Shown here piece by piece: positions 45,641-53,415 of a stretch of DNA of 64,000 nucleotides (positions within the stretch are counted from its first letter, which is position 1; every line of letters begins with the position of its first letter). This DNA is from Desulforhopalus sp. (lineage in GTDB: Bacteria > Desulfobacterota > Desulfobulbia > Desulfobulbales > Desulfocapsaceae), in assembly GCA_030247675.1 (NCBI GenBank), contig JAOTRX010000012.1, forward strand, positions 62,001 through 126,000. Reading direction: 5' to 3'. The notes under the pieces are model-generated. The model did no database searches and was not told where the DNA came from. It saw only the letters and a list, made by a program, of their open reading frames with translations. Position numbers and translations under genes: made by a program.

Positions 45641-46768
45641 TTAAAGAGCTATCTTGCGGACGATGATATTGCCTACCGAATAGCCGGCACCAAAGGAGCA
45701 GATGACGCCGAGATCGCCATCTTTAATATCTTCATGGTGCATGTGGAAGCAGATGATTGAACCGGCTGAGGCGGTATTGGCATAGGTATCGAGGATGGTC
45801 GGGGTTATCTCTGGAGTGATCTCGGTACCAAGGAGCTTCTTGCAGATCAGCTGGTTCATGTTGAGGTTGGCCTGGTGGAGCCAGACCCTTTTCAGGTCGG
45901 AAGGGGCAATGCCGTAGCCAGCAAGGTGCTCACGAATAACCTCTGTGGCGATGGGCACCACCTCCTTGAATACCTTTCGGCCCTCCTGAACGAAGAGCCG
46001 GTCCTTTTCCGCTCCCTGGTCTGGCCTGGTGCGGTTGAGAAAGCCGGAACCATTATAGATATTGGTGGAATACTGGGTTGCCAGTTTGGTCCCGACGATC
46101 TCGAAGGCCTCTTTTTTGGTGGAGTAGTCTTCGCGTTCGATAAGCACCGCCGTGCACACGTCGCCGAAGATAAAGTGACTGTCGCGATCGCGGAAGTTCA
46201 GGTGGCCGGAGCAGATCTCCGGGTTGACCATGAGAATCGCCCGGGCGTTGCCGCGATAGATCGAATCGACCGCCGTTTGAATGCCAAAGGTGGCGGAAGA
46301 ACAAGCGATATTCATGTCGAAGGCAAAGCCTTTTATGCCCAGGGCGTTTTGCACCTCGACGGCAATCGCCGGATAGGGGCGTTCCATGTTGGAGCAGGAG
46401 ACGATGACCGCATCGATATCTCCTGCCTCCTTACCGGCCTGTTCCATCGCCTCCCGGCCGGCGGCGACGCTCATCTCGCACTGGATAGACCGTTCATCGG
46501 CAGAACGGTAGGGCAGGCGGGGACACATGGTCTTGGGGTCGAGGATTCCCTCCTTGTCCATAACATAGCGGCTTTTTATCCCGGAGGCCCGCTCAATGAA
46601 TTCGGCGCTTGATTCGGCAAGGGGCTGGCAGGTCCCGGCGGCAATTTCCGCACTGTGCTCCCGGTTGAAATTGGCCACATAGGTATTGAAGGAATGTACG
46701 AGCTCGTCGTTGCTAATGCTGAAAGGCGGAGTATACACTCCCGTACCGCTTATAATAATTCTGGCCAT
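45641..46768 (-). CDS. 3-oxoacyl-ACP synthase III family (FabH/FabY-like)
   Basis: Condensing enzyme starting fatty-acid chains. The catalytic triad is visible: Cys in NIACSSATFGIQ, His in VWLHQANLNMN, Asn in DTYANTASAG. At 375 residues and with its N-terminal part (VHSFNTYVANFNREHSAEIA) longer than classical FabH, it resembles the FabY/FabH2 group. GGGGGAA precedes the ATG. It stands alone, away from other fab genes in the window. The primer substrate is not evident. Confidence 0.9.
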   Translation of the reverse strand: MARIIISGTGVYTPPFSISNDELVHSFNTYVANFNREHSAEIAAGTCQPLAESSAEFIERASGIKSRYVMDKEGILDPKTMCPRLPYRSADERSIQCEMSVAAGREAMEQAGKEAGDIDAVIVSCSNMERPYPAIAVEVQNALGIKGFAFDMNIACSSATFGIQTAVDSIYRGNARAILMVNPEICSGHLNFRDRDSHFIFGDVCTAVLIEREDYSTKKEAFEIVGTKLATQYSTNIYNGSGFLNRTRPDQGAEKDRLFVQEGRKVFKEVVPIATEVIREHLAGYGIAPSDLKRVWLHQANLNMNQLICKKLLGTEITPEITPTILDTYANTASAGSIICFHMHHEDIKDGDLGVICSFGAGYSVGNIIVRKIAL

Positions 46769-46859
46769 GATTCCCCCTTCGGGTATGTATGGATAGTATC
46801 AACTCATCCTGAACCGCTGAAATGATGTGCCCTGCTTCTCCTTGTATAGGAGGCACGAA

Positions 46860-46931
46860 ATGCTGCAAAGCTACTCGTTATCACCAACTTTTGCAATGTT
46901 GCTGACTATCGATAGTGCTGGACGTGTATGA
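46860..46931 (+). CDS. possible 23-residue peptide with strong ribosome site
   Basis: AGGAGG (46848-46853) stands 6 nt before an ATG that opens a 24-codon frame (starts MLQSYSLSPTFAMLLTIDS) between two minus-strand genes. The ribosome site is among the best in the window, but there is no other evidence for expression. Sequence not recognised. Confidence 0.25.
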   Translation: MLQSYSLSPTFAMLLTIDSAGRV

Positions 46932-46983
46932 GCGAAGGAGCAAGGCATGGCCAATTCGCAAGGGACACAGAAAAGGTGAGGGA

Positions 46984-47009
46984 GACAACCGCCCGGGGGG
47001 GCGGCTGTC
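46984..47009. terminator. GC-rich hairpin after AhpD-like gene
   Basis: GACA-A-CCGCCC pairs with GGGCGG-C-TGTC 20 nt past the stop of the minus-strand gene at 47029. Strong stem but no T run on the minus side; TTTA follows on the plus strand. Confidence 0.45.
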
Positions 47010-47028
47010 TTTACTGCTTATCGCGCAA

Positions 47029-47568
47029 TCAATCCAGCAGGCATCTTTGATCAAGCTGAAAGACCTGCATCATGATGGCGTGATCGATCATACCGACACC
47101 TTGGGCGAGGGCGTCGACCATGTCCCGGTCTTCCCAGCCGAGCTCCTTTAATCGGGCGATGTCGCTCGCTTCGATTGAGCCGGGATTTTTCATCGAACGG
47201 ATAACGAAGGACAGCATGGCACTTTCATTTTCCTCAAGCATTGATTTGCTCGGGTCGGCTTCCATCGCCCGGATGGTGTCGTCGTCGTTGCCCAGTTTCT
47301 TTAAGAATTGTTTATTGAAATCAATGCAATATGGGTAGTCAAGGGTTTTCGCCGCCAGATAGCGGATATGGGCGAGTAAGGCGAAGCTGAGCTTTGGGTG
47401 TTTGCTTAAATAACGAATCCGCTTCAACTGCAGTTCAAAGAGTGCGGGGCTGACACTGAGAAGCTGCATCGGCTGGGGAATTGCCCCAACGTTTTTCATA
47501 AACATCTCATATCCTTCCTTGATTATTCCTTCTGCGTTTTCAGGTGCAACCGTTGTAATGCGAGCCAT
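47029..47568 (-). CDS. AhpD/carboxymuconolactone decarboxylase-like protein
   Basis: 179 residues, helical, of the AhpD-like fold. The region that normally carries CxxC...H reads LDYPYCIDFNKQF, so the first cysteine and the histidine are replaced and only one cysteine stays; peroxidase chemistry of the usual type is unlikely. Other family segments are IRYLAAKTLDYPYC and a C-terminal MVDALAQGVGMIDHAIMM. AGAGAGG precedes the ATG. Divergent from the LysR gene at 47723, which may control it. Confidence 0.75.
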   Translation of the reverse strand: MARITTVAPENAEGIIKEGYEMFMKNVGAIPQPMQLLSVSPALFELQLKRIRYLSKHPKLSFALLAHIRYLAAKTLDYPYCIDFNKQFLKKLGNDDDTIRAMEADPSKSMLEENESAMLSFVIRSMKNPGSIEASDIARLKELGWEDRDMVDALAQGVGMIDHAIMMQVFQLDQRCLLD

Positions 47569-47687
47569 GCTGGATACCTCTCTTGAAAGTGGTTTTTAGG
47601 CGGCCACTCGGCGGTATGTAGCGACCGGGGTGGCAAATTGATATGGCACAATAGCGGAGGACTGTGTATAAGTAAAATTAATATATA

Positions 47688-47702
47688 TAATCGAATCGAT
47701 TA
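47688..47702. promoter_or_regulatory. dyad TAATCGA-A-TCGATTA
   Basis: Perfect 7-bp arms around one base, 20 nt before the LysR start and within the LysR/AhpD-like intergenic region. A candidate autoregulatory site. Confidence 0.35.
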
Positions 47703-47722
47703 GGAGGGTTAATTTAGAGACT

Positions 47723-48652
47723 ATGCAGCACTTGGAAATCAAACACCTGCGGATGCTCAGTGCCATCTCGGAAAGCGGCAATATGACCAGGGCCGCGGAG
47801 AAGCTGTGTATCACCCAGTCGGCCCTCAGCCAGCAGCTCAAGGATATTGAAGGAAAGCTGGGAACCGGCCTTTTTTTTCGCACCCGAAAAAAGATGATTG
47901 TCACCGAGGTCGGCCGGCAACTTCTGGAAACCGCGACCCAGGTTCTTGAAACGCTCGATCAGGCGGAGCAGGATATCTCACGGAAAATCTCCGGCGAAAG
48001 AGGTGAACTGAAGGTAGGGACGCAGTGCATCTTCTGTTACAAGTGGCTGCCCCAGGTCATGCACCTCTTTCAGCAGAAATTTCCAGGTGTGGAGATCGAG
48101 GTTGGGAATTCCTCCGATTTGTCGGCGGAACTTCTGAACAAGAAATACGATCTGATAATTTCCGGGGCGGTCTCACCTGGTGAGCTTCATACCTCAGTCC
48201 CTCTTTTTCAAGATCAGCTGGTTTGCGTCATGAAGGCCGACCACCCCCTGTCTGCCTGTGGCTTCATCCAGTTCGACGATTTTCACGGCAATAATCTTAT
48301 CTCCCATGCCGAGAAAGGCAGGAACCGTTTTTATCAGCAGATTCTCAAACCAAAAGGCATAGAGCCGAAAAAGATCATGAACGTAGGTGCGCCGCAGGCG
48401 ATAATCGAGATGGTTGCCGCCGGTTTCGGCATCAGTATTTTTCCGCGGTGGGCGATTGCCGAGGCCTTAAAAACCTGGCCGCTTGTCTGTCGGCCCATAA
48501 GCCCGCGGGGCCTTCCTCTCACCTGGCATGCGGTGTATCTCAAGCATGCCAATATTCCCATCTATCAGCAGGAATTTCTCAGAAACATCAGTAAACTAAA
48601 TGTCACCGAACAGATCTTGCCGATTGATCGCCAGGCTATTGGCCGGGGATGA
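47723..48652 (+). CDS. LysR-family transcriptional regulator (MetR-like)
   Basis: 309 residues. N-terminal HTH (about 3-62): GNMTRAAEKLCITQSALSQQ, LFFRTRKKMIVTEVGRQLLE. The effector domain (about 90-295) carries KYDLIISGAVSPGELHT and MVAAGFGISIFPRWA. Resembles MetR among LysR types, but no met gene is near. Divergent from the AhpD-like gene with a dyad between. ATG at 47723; AGGAGGG lies 14 nt upstream and GAGA nearer. Confidence 0.9.
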   Translation: MQHLEIKHLRMLSAISESGNMTRAAEKLCITQSALSQQLKDIEGKLGTGLFFRTRKKMIVTEVGRQLLETATQVLETLDQAEQDISRKISGERGELKVGTQCIFCYKWLPQVMHLFQQKFPGVEIEVGNSSDLSAELLNKKYDLIISGAVSPGELHTSVPLFQDQLVCVMKADHPLSACGFIQFDDFHGNNLISHAEKGRNRFYQQILKPKGIEPKKIMNVGAPQAIIEMVAAGFGISIFPRWAIAEALKTWPLVCRPISPRGLPLTWHAVYLKHANIPIYQQEFLRNISKLNVTEQILPIDRQAIGRG

Positions 48653-48769
48653 TAAGAAGGTCTGTTGGAGATATCTGAGAAGTGCATCTGTGGCGTCAGA
48701 ACTGTCCATAAAGTCAAGATTAGGTCCTCGTGTAAAGGGTAAGATTTCAATCTTGATAAAAAACGGCGG

Positions 48770-49249
48770 TTAAAAATCAGAAAGCGGTCTACCTGCTAAA
48801 TGGTCATCACGGGTTTGCAGCTGAGCAATGACTATCTCCAGAGTCGCATCAAGGGTGAGAATTGTTTCCTGCGGAAGCTTCCTTAAAGCTATCGGTAGCA
48901 CTCCCTCGGCTGGACCGGGGGCCATGACAATAACCTTAGCCCCTTGCTCGGTCAACCATAAGCCTACCCTGCGTTGATCTTCTTTGCTGCGTTCTTTTGT
49001 GATCAACCCACTACTCACCAGTTTTTCAACAAGCTGACTGCAGGTTGATTGGTGAATGGACAATCGCCCTGCCAGTTCGGATACGCCTATCCCTGCGGCA
49101 TTGGCGATTTCCTGCATCAACCAGAGTTGGGAGCCGGTAATTCCACATGTTCTTTCAACTTCTCGGAAATGTTGGCGAACCGTGCCATAGATGAGACGAA
49201 ATTTTTTTAAGACTTGCAATGCGAGGTGGTTGGTGTCCGGGTCTGTCAA
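48770..49249 (-). CDS. MarR-family regulator, probable repressor of the sucrose operon
   Basis: Winged-helix regulator. I start it at TTG 49247-49249, 6 nt after AAGGAG (159 residues, starting with TDPDTNHLALQVL after the initiator). An upstream in-frame ATG at 49294 lies beside a perfect -10 TATAAT, hence before the likely transcript start. The HTH is in VSELAGRLSIHQSTCSQLVE, the wing in KERSKEDQRRVGLWLTEQG. It is divergent from the sucrose genes, and a MarR-type regulator is linked to the similar cluster of Methylomicrobium, to my recollection. Confidence 0.85.
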   Translation of the reverse strand: MTDPDTNHLALQVLKKFRLIYGTVRQHFREVERTCGITGSQLWLMQEIANAAGIGVSELAGRLSIHQSTCSQLVEKLVSSGLITKERSKEDQRRVGLWLTEQGAKVIVMAPGPAEGVLPIALRKLPQETILTLDATLEIVIAQLQTRDDHLAGRPLSDF

Positions 49250-49287
49250 GGGACTCTCCTTTATAAAGTAACGGGGCGCTTCAGTTG

Positions 49288-49311
49288 ATTGCATATTATA
49301 AAGTTTGCAAT
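49288..49311 (-). promoter_or_regulatory. marR promoter -10 inside dyad ATTGCA-N12-TGCAAT
   Basis: On the minus strand TATAAT (49295-49300) is a perfect -10 box, and it lies between the arms of a perfect 6-bp inverted repeat. A protein on this dyad would cover the marR core promoter. A second GCAA-N9-TTGC arrangement lies at about 49353-49370, on the side of the sucrose operon. Confidence 0.5.
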
Positions 49312-49454
49312 CTCAGAGCGCATTAACTATATTCATATAAATATAATTAATAGCAATATACTTTGTTGCCAGATTGCCGGTGGGGGAGATGGATCTACTA
49401 TGTGCGGAAGCCGGCAATAGCCATATGATTTGAGGGGAGCCACCAGATAACTCC

Positions 49455-50417
49455 ATGAGCCAATTTTACCTAGCCGAACATTCAAGGCCGCATGCGCCGC
49501 ATCTGCAGCATGGAGAAATGCAGCCAGTACTGCTTTTTGGCGAGGCTTTGGCCGATGTCTTTCCCGACCAAACCATTCTCGGGGGTGCGCCATTCAACGT
49601 GGCGAACCACTTGCAAGCCTTTGGGCATAGACCAGTACTGCTGACCTGCCTTGGGAATGATGCTCTAGGGAATGAGATTTTCAGGTTCATGACGGACAGC
49701 GGCATGGAGACTCTGGCAGTGCAGCGCACCGTCCACTATCCAACCGGCCGGGTGGAGGTGACCTTAGTTGGTGGGGATCATCGTTTCGTTATTCTGCCGG
49801 CACAGGCCTATGACTATATCGATCCGGAAGTCGCAAAGACTACAACCGCTTCACTTGATGCCCATGTTTTGTATTTTGGAACCCTGGCGCAGCGCGAGGA
49901 GTCATCCCGTCGAGCCCTACAATCTCTTTGCGACAAATTTTCGGGTGTTAAGTTTCTCGATATTAATTTGCGCAACCCTTGGTATGACGAGGCAATTATT
50001 TACCAGTCACTCATGATGGCAGACATTCTCAAGCTCAATATCGACGAGCTTGCGGTTTTGTCGAAGATATTTGATGTCGCTGGGATGAACCAGGAAAGTC
50101 AACTCAAAGAGCTTGCCACTCGATTCTCTCTTGTGCGGATTATTCTCACCCGTGGCTCTGAGGGAGCCTGGTTGTGTGACAACGAGGGGGGCATGTTTAA
50201 GACGGGACCTCCTCCGGCAATTACCACTTTCGTTGATACCGTTGGGGCCGGTGATGGGTTTAGCGCCGTCTGTCTTCTCGGTGAATTGCGCCACTGGCCA
50301 ATTGAGCTAACCTTGAACCGGGCCAATGCTTTTGCCGGGGCGATCTGCGGATGCCGTGGGGCAATCCCCGACACCCTTCATCTCTACGAAAAACTGAAGA
50401 TTGCATGGTGCATATAA
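49455..50417 (+). CDS. PfkB-family fructokinase
   Basis: Phosphorylates fructose, salvaging the sugar released by amylosucrase. 320 residues. PfkB signature 1 is in LGGAPFNVANHLQAFG and signature 2 in DTVGAGDGFSAVCLLGEL, with the catalytic Asp in GAGDGFS. The common PfkB start would be the ATG at 49518 (MQPVLLFGEALADVFPD), 21 codons in; the annotated first ATG lacks a close ribosome site, so the start is uncertain. Overlaps the next gene by 13 nt. Confidence 0.88.
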   Translation: MSQFYLAEHSRPHAPHLQHGEMQPVLLFGEALADVFPDQTILGGAPFNVANHLQAFGHRPVLLTCLGNDALGNEIFRFMTDSGMETLAVQRTVHYPTGRVEVTLVGGDHRFVILPAQAYDYIDPEVAKTTTASLDAHVLYFGTLAQREESSRRALQSLCDKFSGVKFLDINLRNPWYDEAIIYQSLMMADILKLNIDELAVLSKIFDVAGMNQESQLKELATRFSLVRIILTRGSEGAWLCDNEGGMFKTGPPPAITTFVDTVGAGDGFSAVCLLGELRHWPIELTLNRANAFAGAICGCRGAIPDTLHLYEKLKIAWCI

Positions 50418-52573
50418 CAAAAAAACCCTCCCGAATGGATAAGCGATTATTCATCCTGTTGATCAGCGTGCACGGATTAATCAGAGGCAATCGCCTTGAG
50501 TTGGGGCGCGATTCCGACACCGGGGGACAAACCAAGTACGTGGTAGAACTCGCCCGCGCTCTTGCCGAGCGTGAAGATGTCGACAAAGTGGTGCTGATGA
50601 CGCGCCGGGTAGTCGACACTCAGGTCAGCGCCGATTATGCGGTACCCTTCGAACCTCTGTCCGATAAGGCGGCCATTGTCAGGATCGAGTGCGGCGAAGC
50701 GAAATATCTGCGCAAGGAACTGCTCTGGGACTCGCTGGAAAATTTCTCGGATAATGCCCTGGCATTTCTCAAGCGCCATGGCCGGGTCCCGGATATCATC
50801 CACAGTCATTATGCTGATGCAGGTTATGTCGGCTCACGGATTTCCCATCAGTTGGGGGTTCCATTGGTTCACACTGGCCATTCTCTTGGTCGCAACAAGC
50901 TGATGCGGTTGCTCGCCGGTGGTATTAGGTTGAGTGAGATTGAGTCGACTTACCATATATCACAGCGGATAGAGGCGGAAGAAACGACCCTGGCGGTTGC
51001 CGACCGGGTCATCACTAGCACCCAGCAGGAGATTGAGCAGCAGTACGGCCTTTATGATTTTTATCAGCCCGAGCGAATGCGCGTGGTCCCCCCAGGAACA
51101 GATCTGGACAACTTTTTCCCACCGCGGGGCGATGAGAAAAACAGCGACATTTTTGGTGAGATAAAGAGATTTCTACGCCATCCCAACAAACCTTTGATTC
51201 TCGCCCTGTCGCGTCCCGACCCAAGGAAAAATATCTGTGCGTTGGTCGAGGCCTATGGCGAATCTCTCGCCCTACAGCAGGTAGCCAATCTGCTTGTCAT
51301 TGTCGGTAATCGAAATGATATTCAGGAGATGGAGGATGTTACCCGAACGGTGATCAATGAGTTGCTGCTGGCAGTCGATAAGTATGATCTTTATGGTAAG
51401 GTGGCTTATCCAAAACAGCATGGTCCCGAAGAGGTGGCGGTTCTTTATCGCCTGGCTGCTTCCTCCCACGGGGTCTTTGTCAACCCGGCGCTGACAGAAC
51501 CCTTTGGCCTGACTCTGATTGAGGCCGCTGCCAGTGGTCTGCCCATCGTGGCGACCGAAGACGGTGGGCCAGTCGATATCATTGCCAATTGTCGTAACGG
51601 ATATCTAATTAACCCGCTGGACAGAGAGACAATGGCCAAGACACTGCTCATGGTATTGACAGATCAGCAGGAATGGCGCCGTTTAGCAAACAACGGGGTT
51701 CGCGGGGTGAAAACCCACTATTCATGGCAGGCCCACGTTGACAGATATCTGCAGGTCATCCGTCCCCTGATCGACAAAACCGAGCAGGTCTTTCCGCAAA
51801 AGGTGCGAAGGCGGCAAGGCGTCTCCCGGCAACGGGCCATATTCGCCAGTCTTGATCTCAATCTCATTGGTGATCAAGCATCATTGGCGCAGCTGTTGCG
51901 GCTCATGCAAGGACAACATAAATCGACCATCTTTGGCATCGCCACCGGTCGGCTGCTGGGTGATGCCATGGCAACCCTAAAGCTCTATTCCATACCCTTA
52001 CCGGATGTGCTTATCTCCGGCCAGGGGACGGAAATCCACTATGCTCCTGAGTTAACGCCATCGTCAGGATGGGCGAGGCATATTGATCACCTGTGGAGTC
52101 CCCAGCGTGTTAAGGAAATCCTCGATGAAATACCGGGTTTGAAAAGACAACCGAAAAGTTACCAGAGTGACTTTAAGATCAGCTATTTCATCAATCCAGC
52201 AATGGCAAGTGTCGCTGACATTCGCTCCGCTTTGCTGCGAAACGAGCAAGTCGTGAATACCGTTTTCTCGTTTGGTCAATTTTTCGATGTGCTGCCGGTG
52301 CGGGCCTCGAAGGGACTGGCCCTTCGATGGTGTGCCGAGCAGCTGGGCTTTCCCTTGAAGAATACGCTGGTGGCGGGAGTTACCGGGGCCGACGCCGATA
52401 TGCTGCGCGGCAACACCCTGGCGACGGTGGTGGAAAACCGTCATCTGGCCGAACTGTCCAGCTTGGAGAATATCGACAATATCTATTTTTCCACGAGGGA
52501 ACATGCTGCGGGCATCCTTGAGGCGATCGACCACTACAGGTTTTTTGATGATACCAGTGAGGTTGTTCCATGA
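50405..52573 (+). CDS. sucrose-phosphate synthase with HAD C-terminus
   Basis: Makes sucrose-6-phosphate from UDP- or ADP-glucose and fructose-6-phosphate. 722 residues from ATG 50405 (alternative at 50435). Residues about 10-470 form the GT4 synthase: HGLIRGNRLELGRDSDTGGQ, HSHYADAGYVG, LALSRPDPRKN, and FVNPALTEPFGLTLIEAAAS. About 480-715 is a HAD-type phosphatase-like domain (FASLDLNLIGDQ). The normal catalytic DLDxT of SPP is degenerate here, so it may be regulatory. Coupled to the phosphatase gene by a 4-nt overlap. Confidence 0.94.
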   Translation: MVHITKKPSRMDKRLFILLISVHGLIRGNRLELGRDSDTGGQTKYVVELARALAEREDVDKVVLMTRRVVDTQVSADYAVPFEPLSDKAAIVRIECGEAKYLRKELLWDSLENFSDNALAFLKRHGRVPDIIHSHYADAGYVGSRISHQLGVPLVHTGHSLGRNKLMRLLAGGIRLSEIESTYHISQRIEAEETTLAVADRVITSTQQEIEQQYGLYDFYQPERMRVVPPGTDLDNFFPPRGDEKNSDIFGEIKRFLRHPNKPLILALSRPDPRKNICALVEAYGESLALQQVANLLVIVGNRNDIQEMEDVTRTVINELLLAVDKYDLYGKVAYPKQHGPEEVAVLYRLAASSHGVFVNPALTEPFGLTLIEAAASGLPIVATEDGGPVDIIANCRNGYLINPLDRETMAKTLLMVLTDQQEWRRLANNGVRGVKTHYSWQAHVDRYLQVIRPLIDKTEQVFPQKVRRRQGVSRQRAIFASLDLNLIGDQASLAQLLRLMQGQHKSTIFGIATGRLLGDAMATLKLYSIPLPDVLISGQGTEIHYAPELTPSSGWARHIDHLWSPQRVKEILDEIPGLKRQPKSYQSDFKISYFINPAMASVADIRSALLRNEQVVNTVFSFGQFFDVLPVRASKGLALRWCAEQLGFPLKNTLVAGVTGADADMLRGNTLATVVENRHLAELSSLENIDNIYFSTREHAAGILEAIDHYRFFDDTSEVVP

Positions 52574-53415
52574 GACGCCTGCTGCTCTGTACCGATCTGG
52601 ACCGGACGCTGCTTCCTAATGGAGCTGCGCCAGAATCGGCAGGGGCACGCGAATTGTTTACCCAACTTGCCAATCGCGACGATGTCGTCGTTGCCTTTGT
52701 GACTGGCAGGCATCTGGCCCTTGTCAAGAAGGCAATTGCCGATTATAGCTTGCCTCTGCCGGAGATTATTGTCGCCGATGTGGGCACAACCATTTACCGG
52801 AGCAACAGGGCTGGGTGGCGGCGAATGAAATCCTGGGATCATCTCCTTGACGCCGACTGGCGCGGACTTTCCTGGCGAGACATCGATCGACTGGTAGGGA
52901 ATATTGCCGGGCTCAGTCGGCAGGAAGAGGCAAAACAAGGGAAATACAAACTGAGTTTCTGCCTGTCTCTTACTATCGATCCCCAACCTGTGCTTTGTTG
53001 GCTTGAGACGCGATTGCGTGCCGCACAGATCAATGCTGCCCTGGTATGGAGCATCGATGAAGAAAAGGAAACCGGACTTATCGATTTGATTCCGCAATGT
53101 GCTGGGAAGCTTCCGGCTATACGGTTTGTCATGCATCAATACGGATTTTCACTCAAGGGGGTGTTGTTTGCAGGGGATAGCGGCAATGACCTTGATGTGC
53201 TGCAGAGCGACATCCCCTCTGTGTTGGTCGCCAATGCCCACCCGGTTGTGAAGCAGCAGGTCACTTCATCCACAGTAGCGAGCCTCCATATTGCCAGCGG
53301 CGGGTATCTGGGGATGAATGGCAACTATGCAGCGGGTATCCTGGAAGGAGCAGCCTATTTTTGGCCGGCAATCGATGCCTGGCTGCAACGCGTATATACC
53401 GAACAAGGTTCTTGA
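52570..53415 (+). CDS. sucrose-6-phosphate phosphatase (HAD family)
   Basis: Releases free sucrose from sucrose-6-phosphate. 281 residues with HAD motif I LLCTDLDRTLLPN, the threonine region VAFVTGRHLALV, and motif IV LFAGDSGNDLDVLQ. Starts as ATGA overlapping the synthase stop; ends one base into the start of the next gene. The C-terminus carries a GMNGNYAAGILEGAAYF segment. Position after the synthase makes the role clear. Confidence 0.92.
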   Translation: MRRLLLCTDLDRTLLPNGAAPESAGARELFTQLANRDDVVVAFVTGRHLALVKKAIADYSLPLPEIIVADVGTTIYRSNRAGWRRMKSWDHLLDADWRGLSWRDIDRLVGNIAGLSRQEEAKQGKYKLSFCLSLTIDPQPVLCWLETRLRAAQINAALVWSIDEEKETGLIDLIPQCAGKLPAIRFVMHQYGFSLKGVLFAGDSGNDLDVLQSDIPSVLVANAHPVVKQQVTSSTVASLHIASGGYLGMNGNYAAGILEGAAYFWPAIDAWLQRVYTEQGS

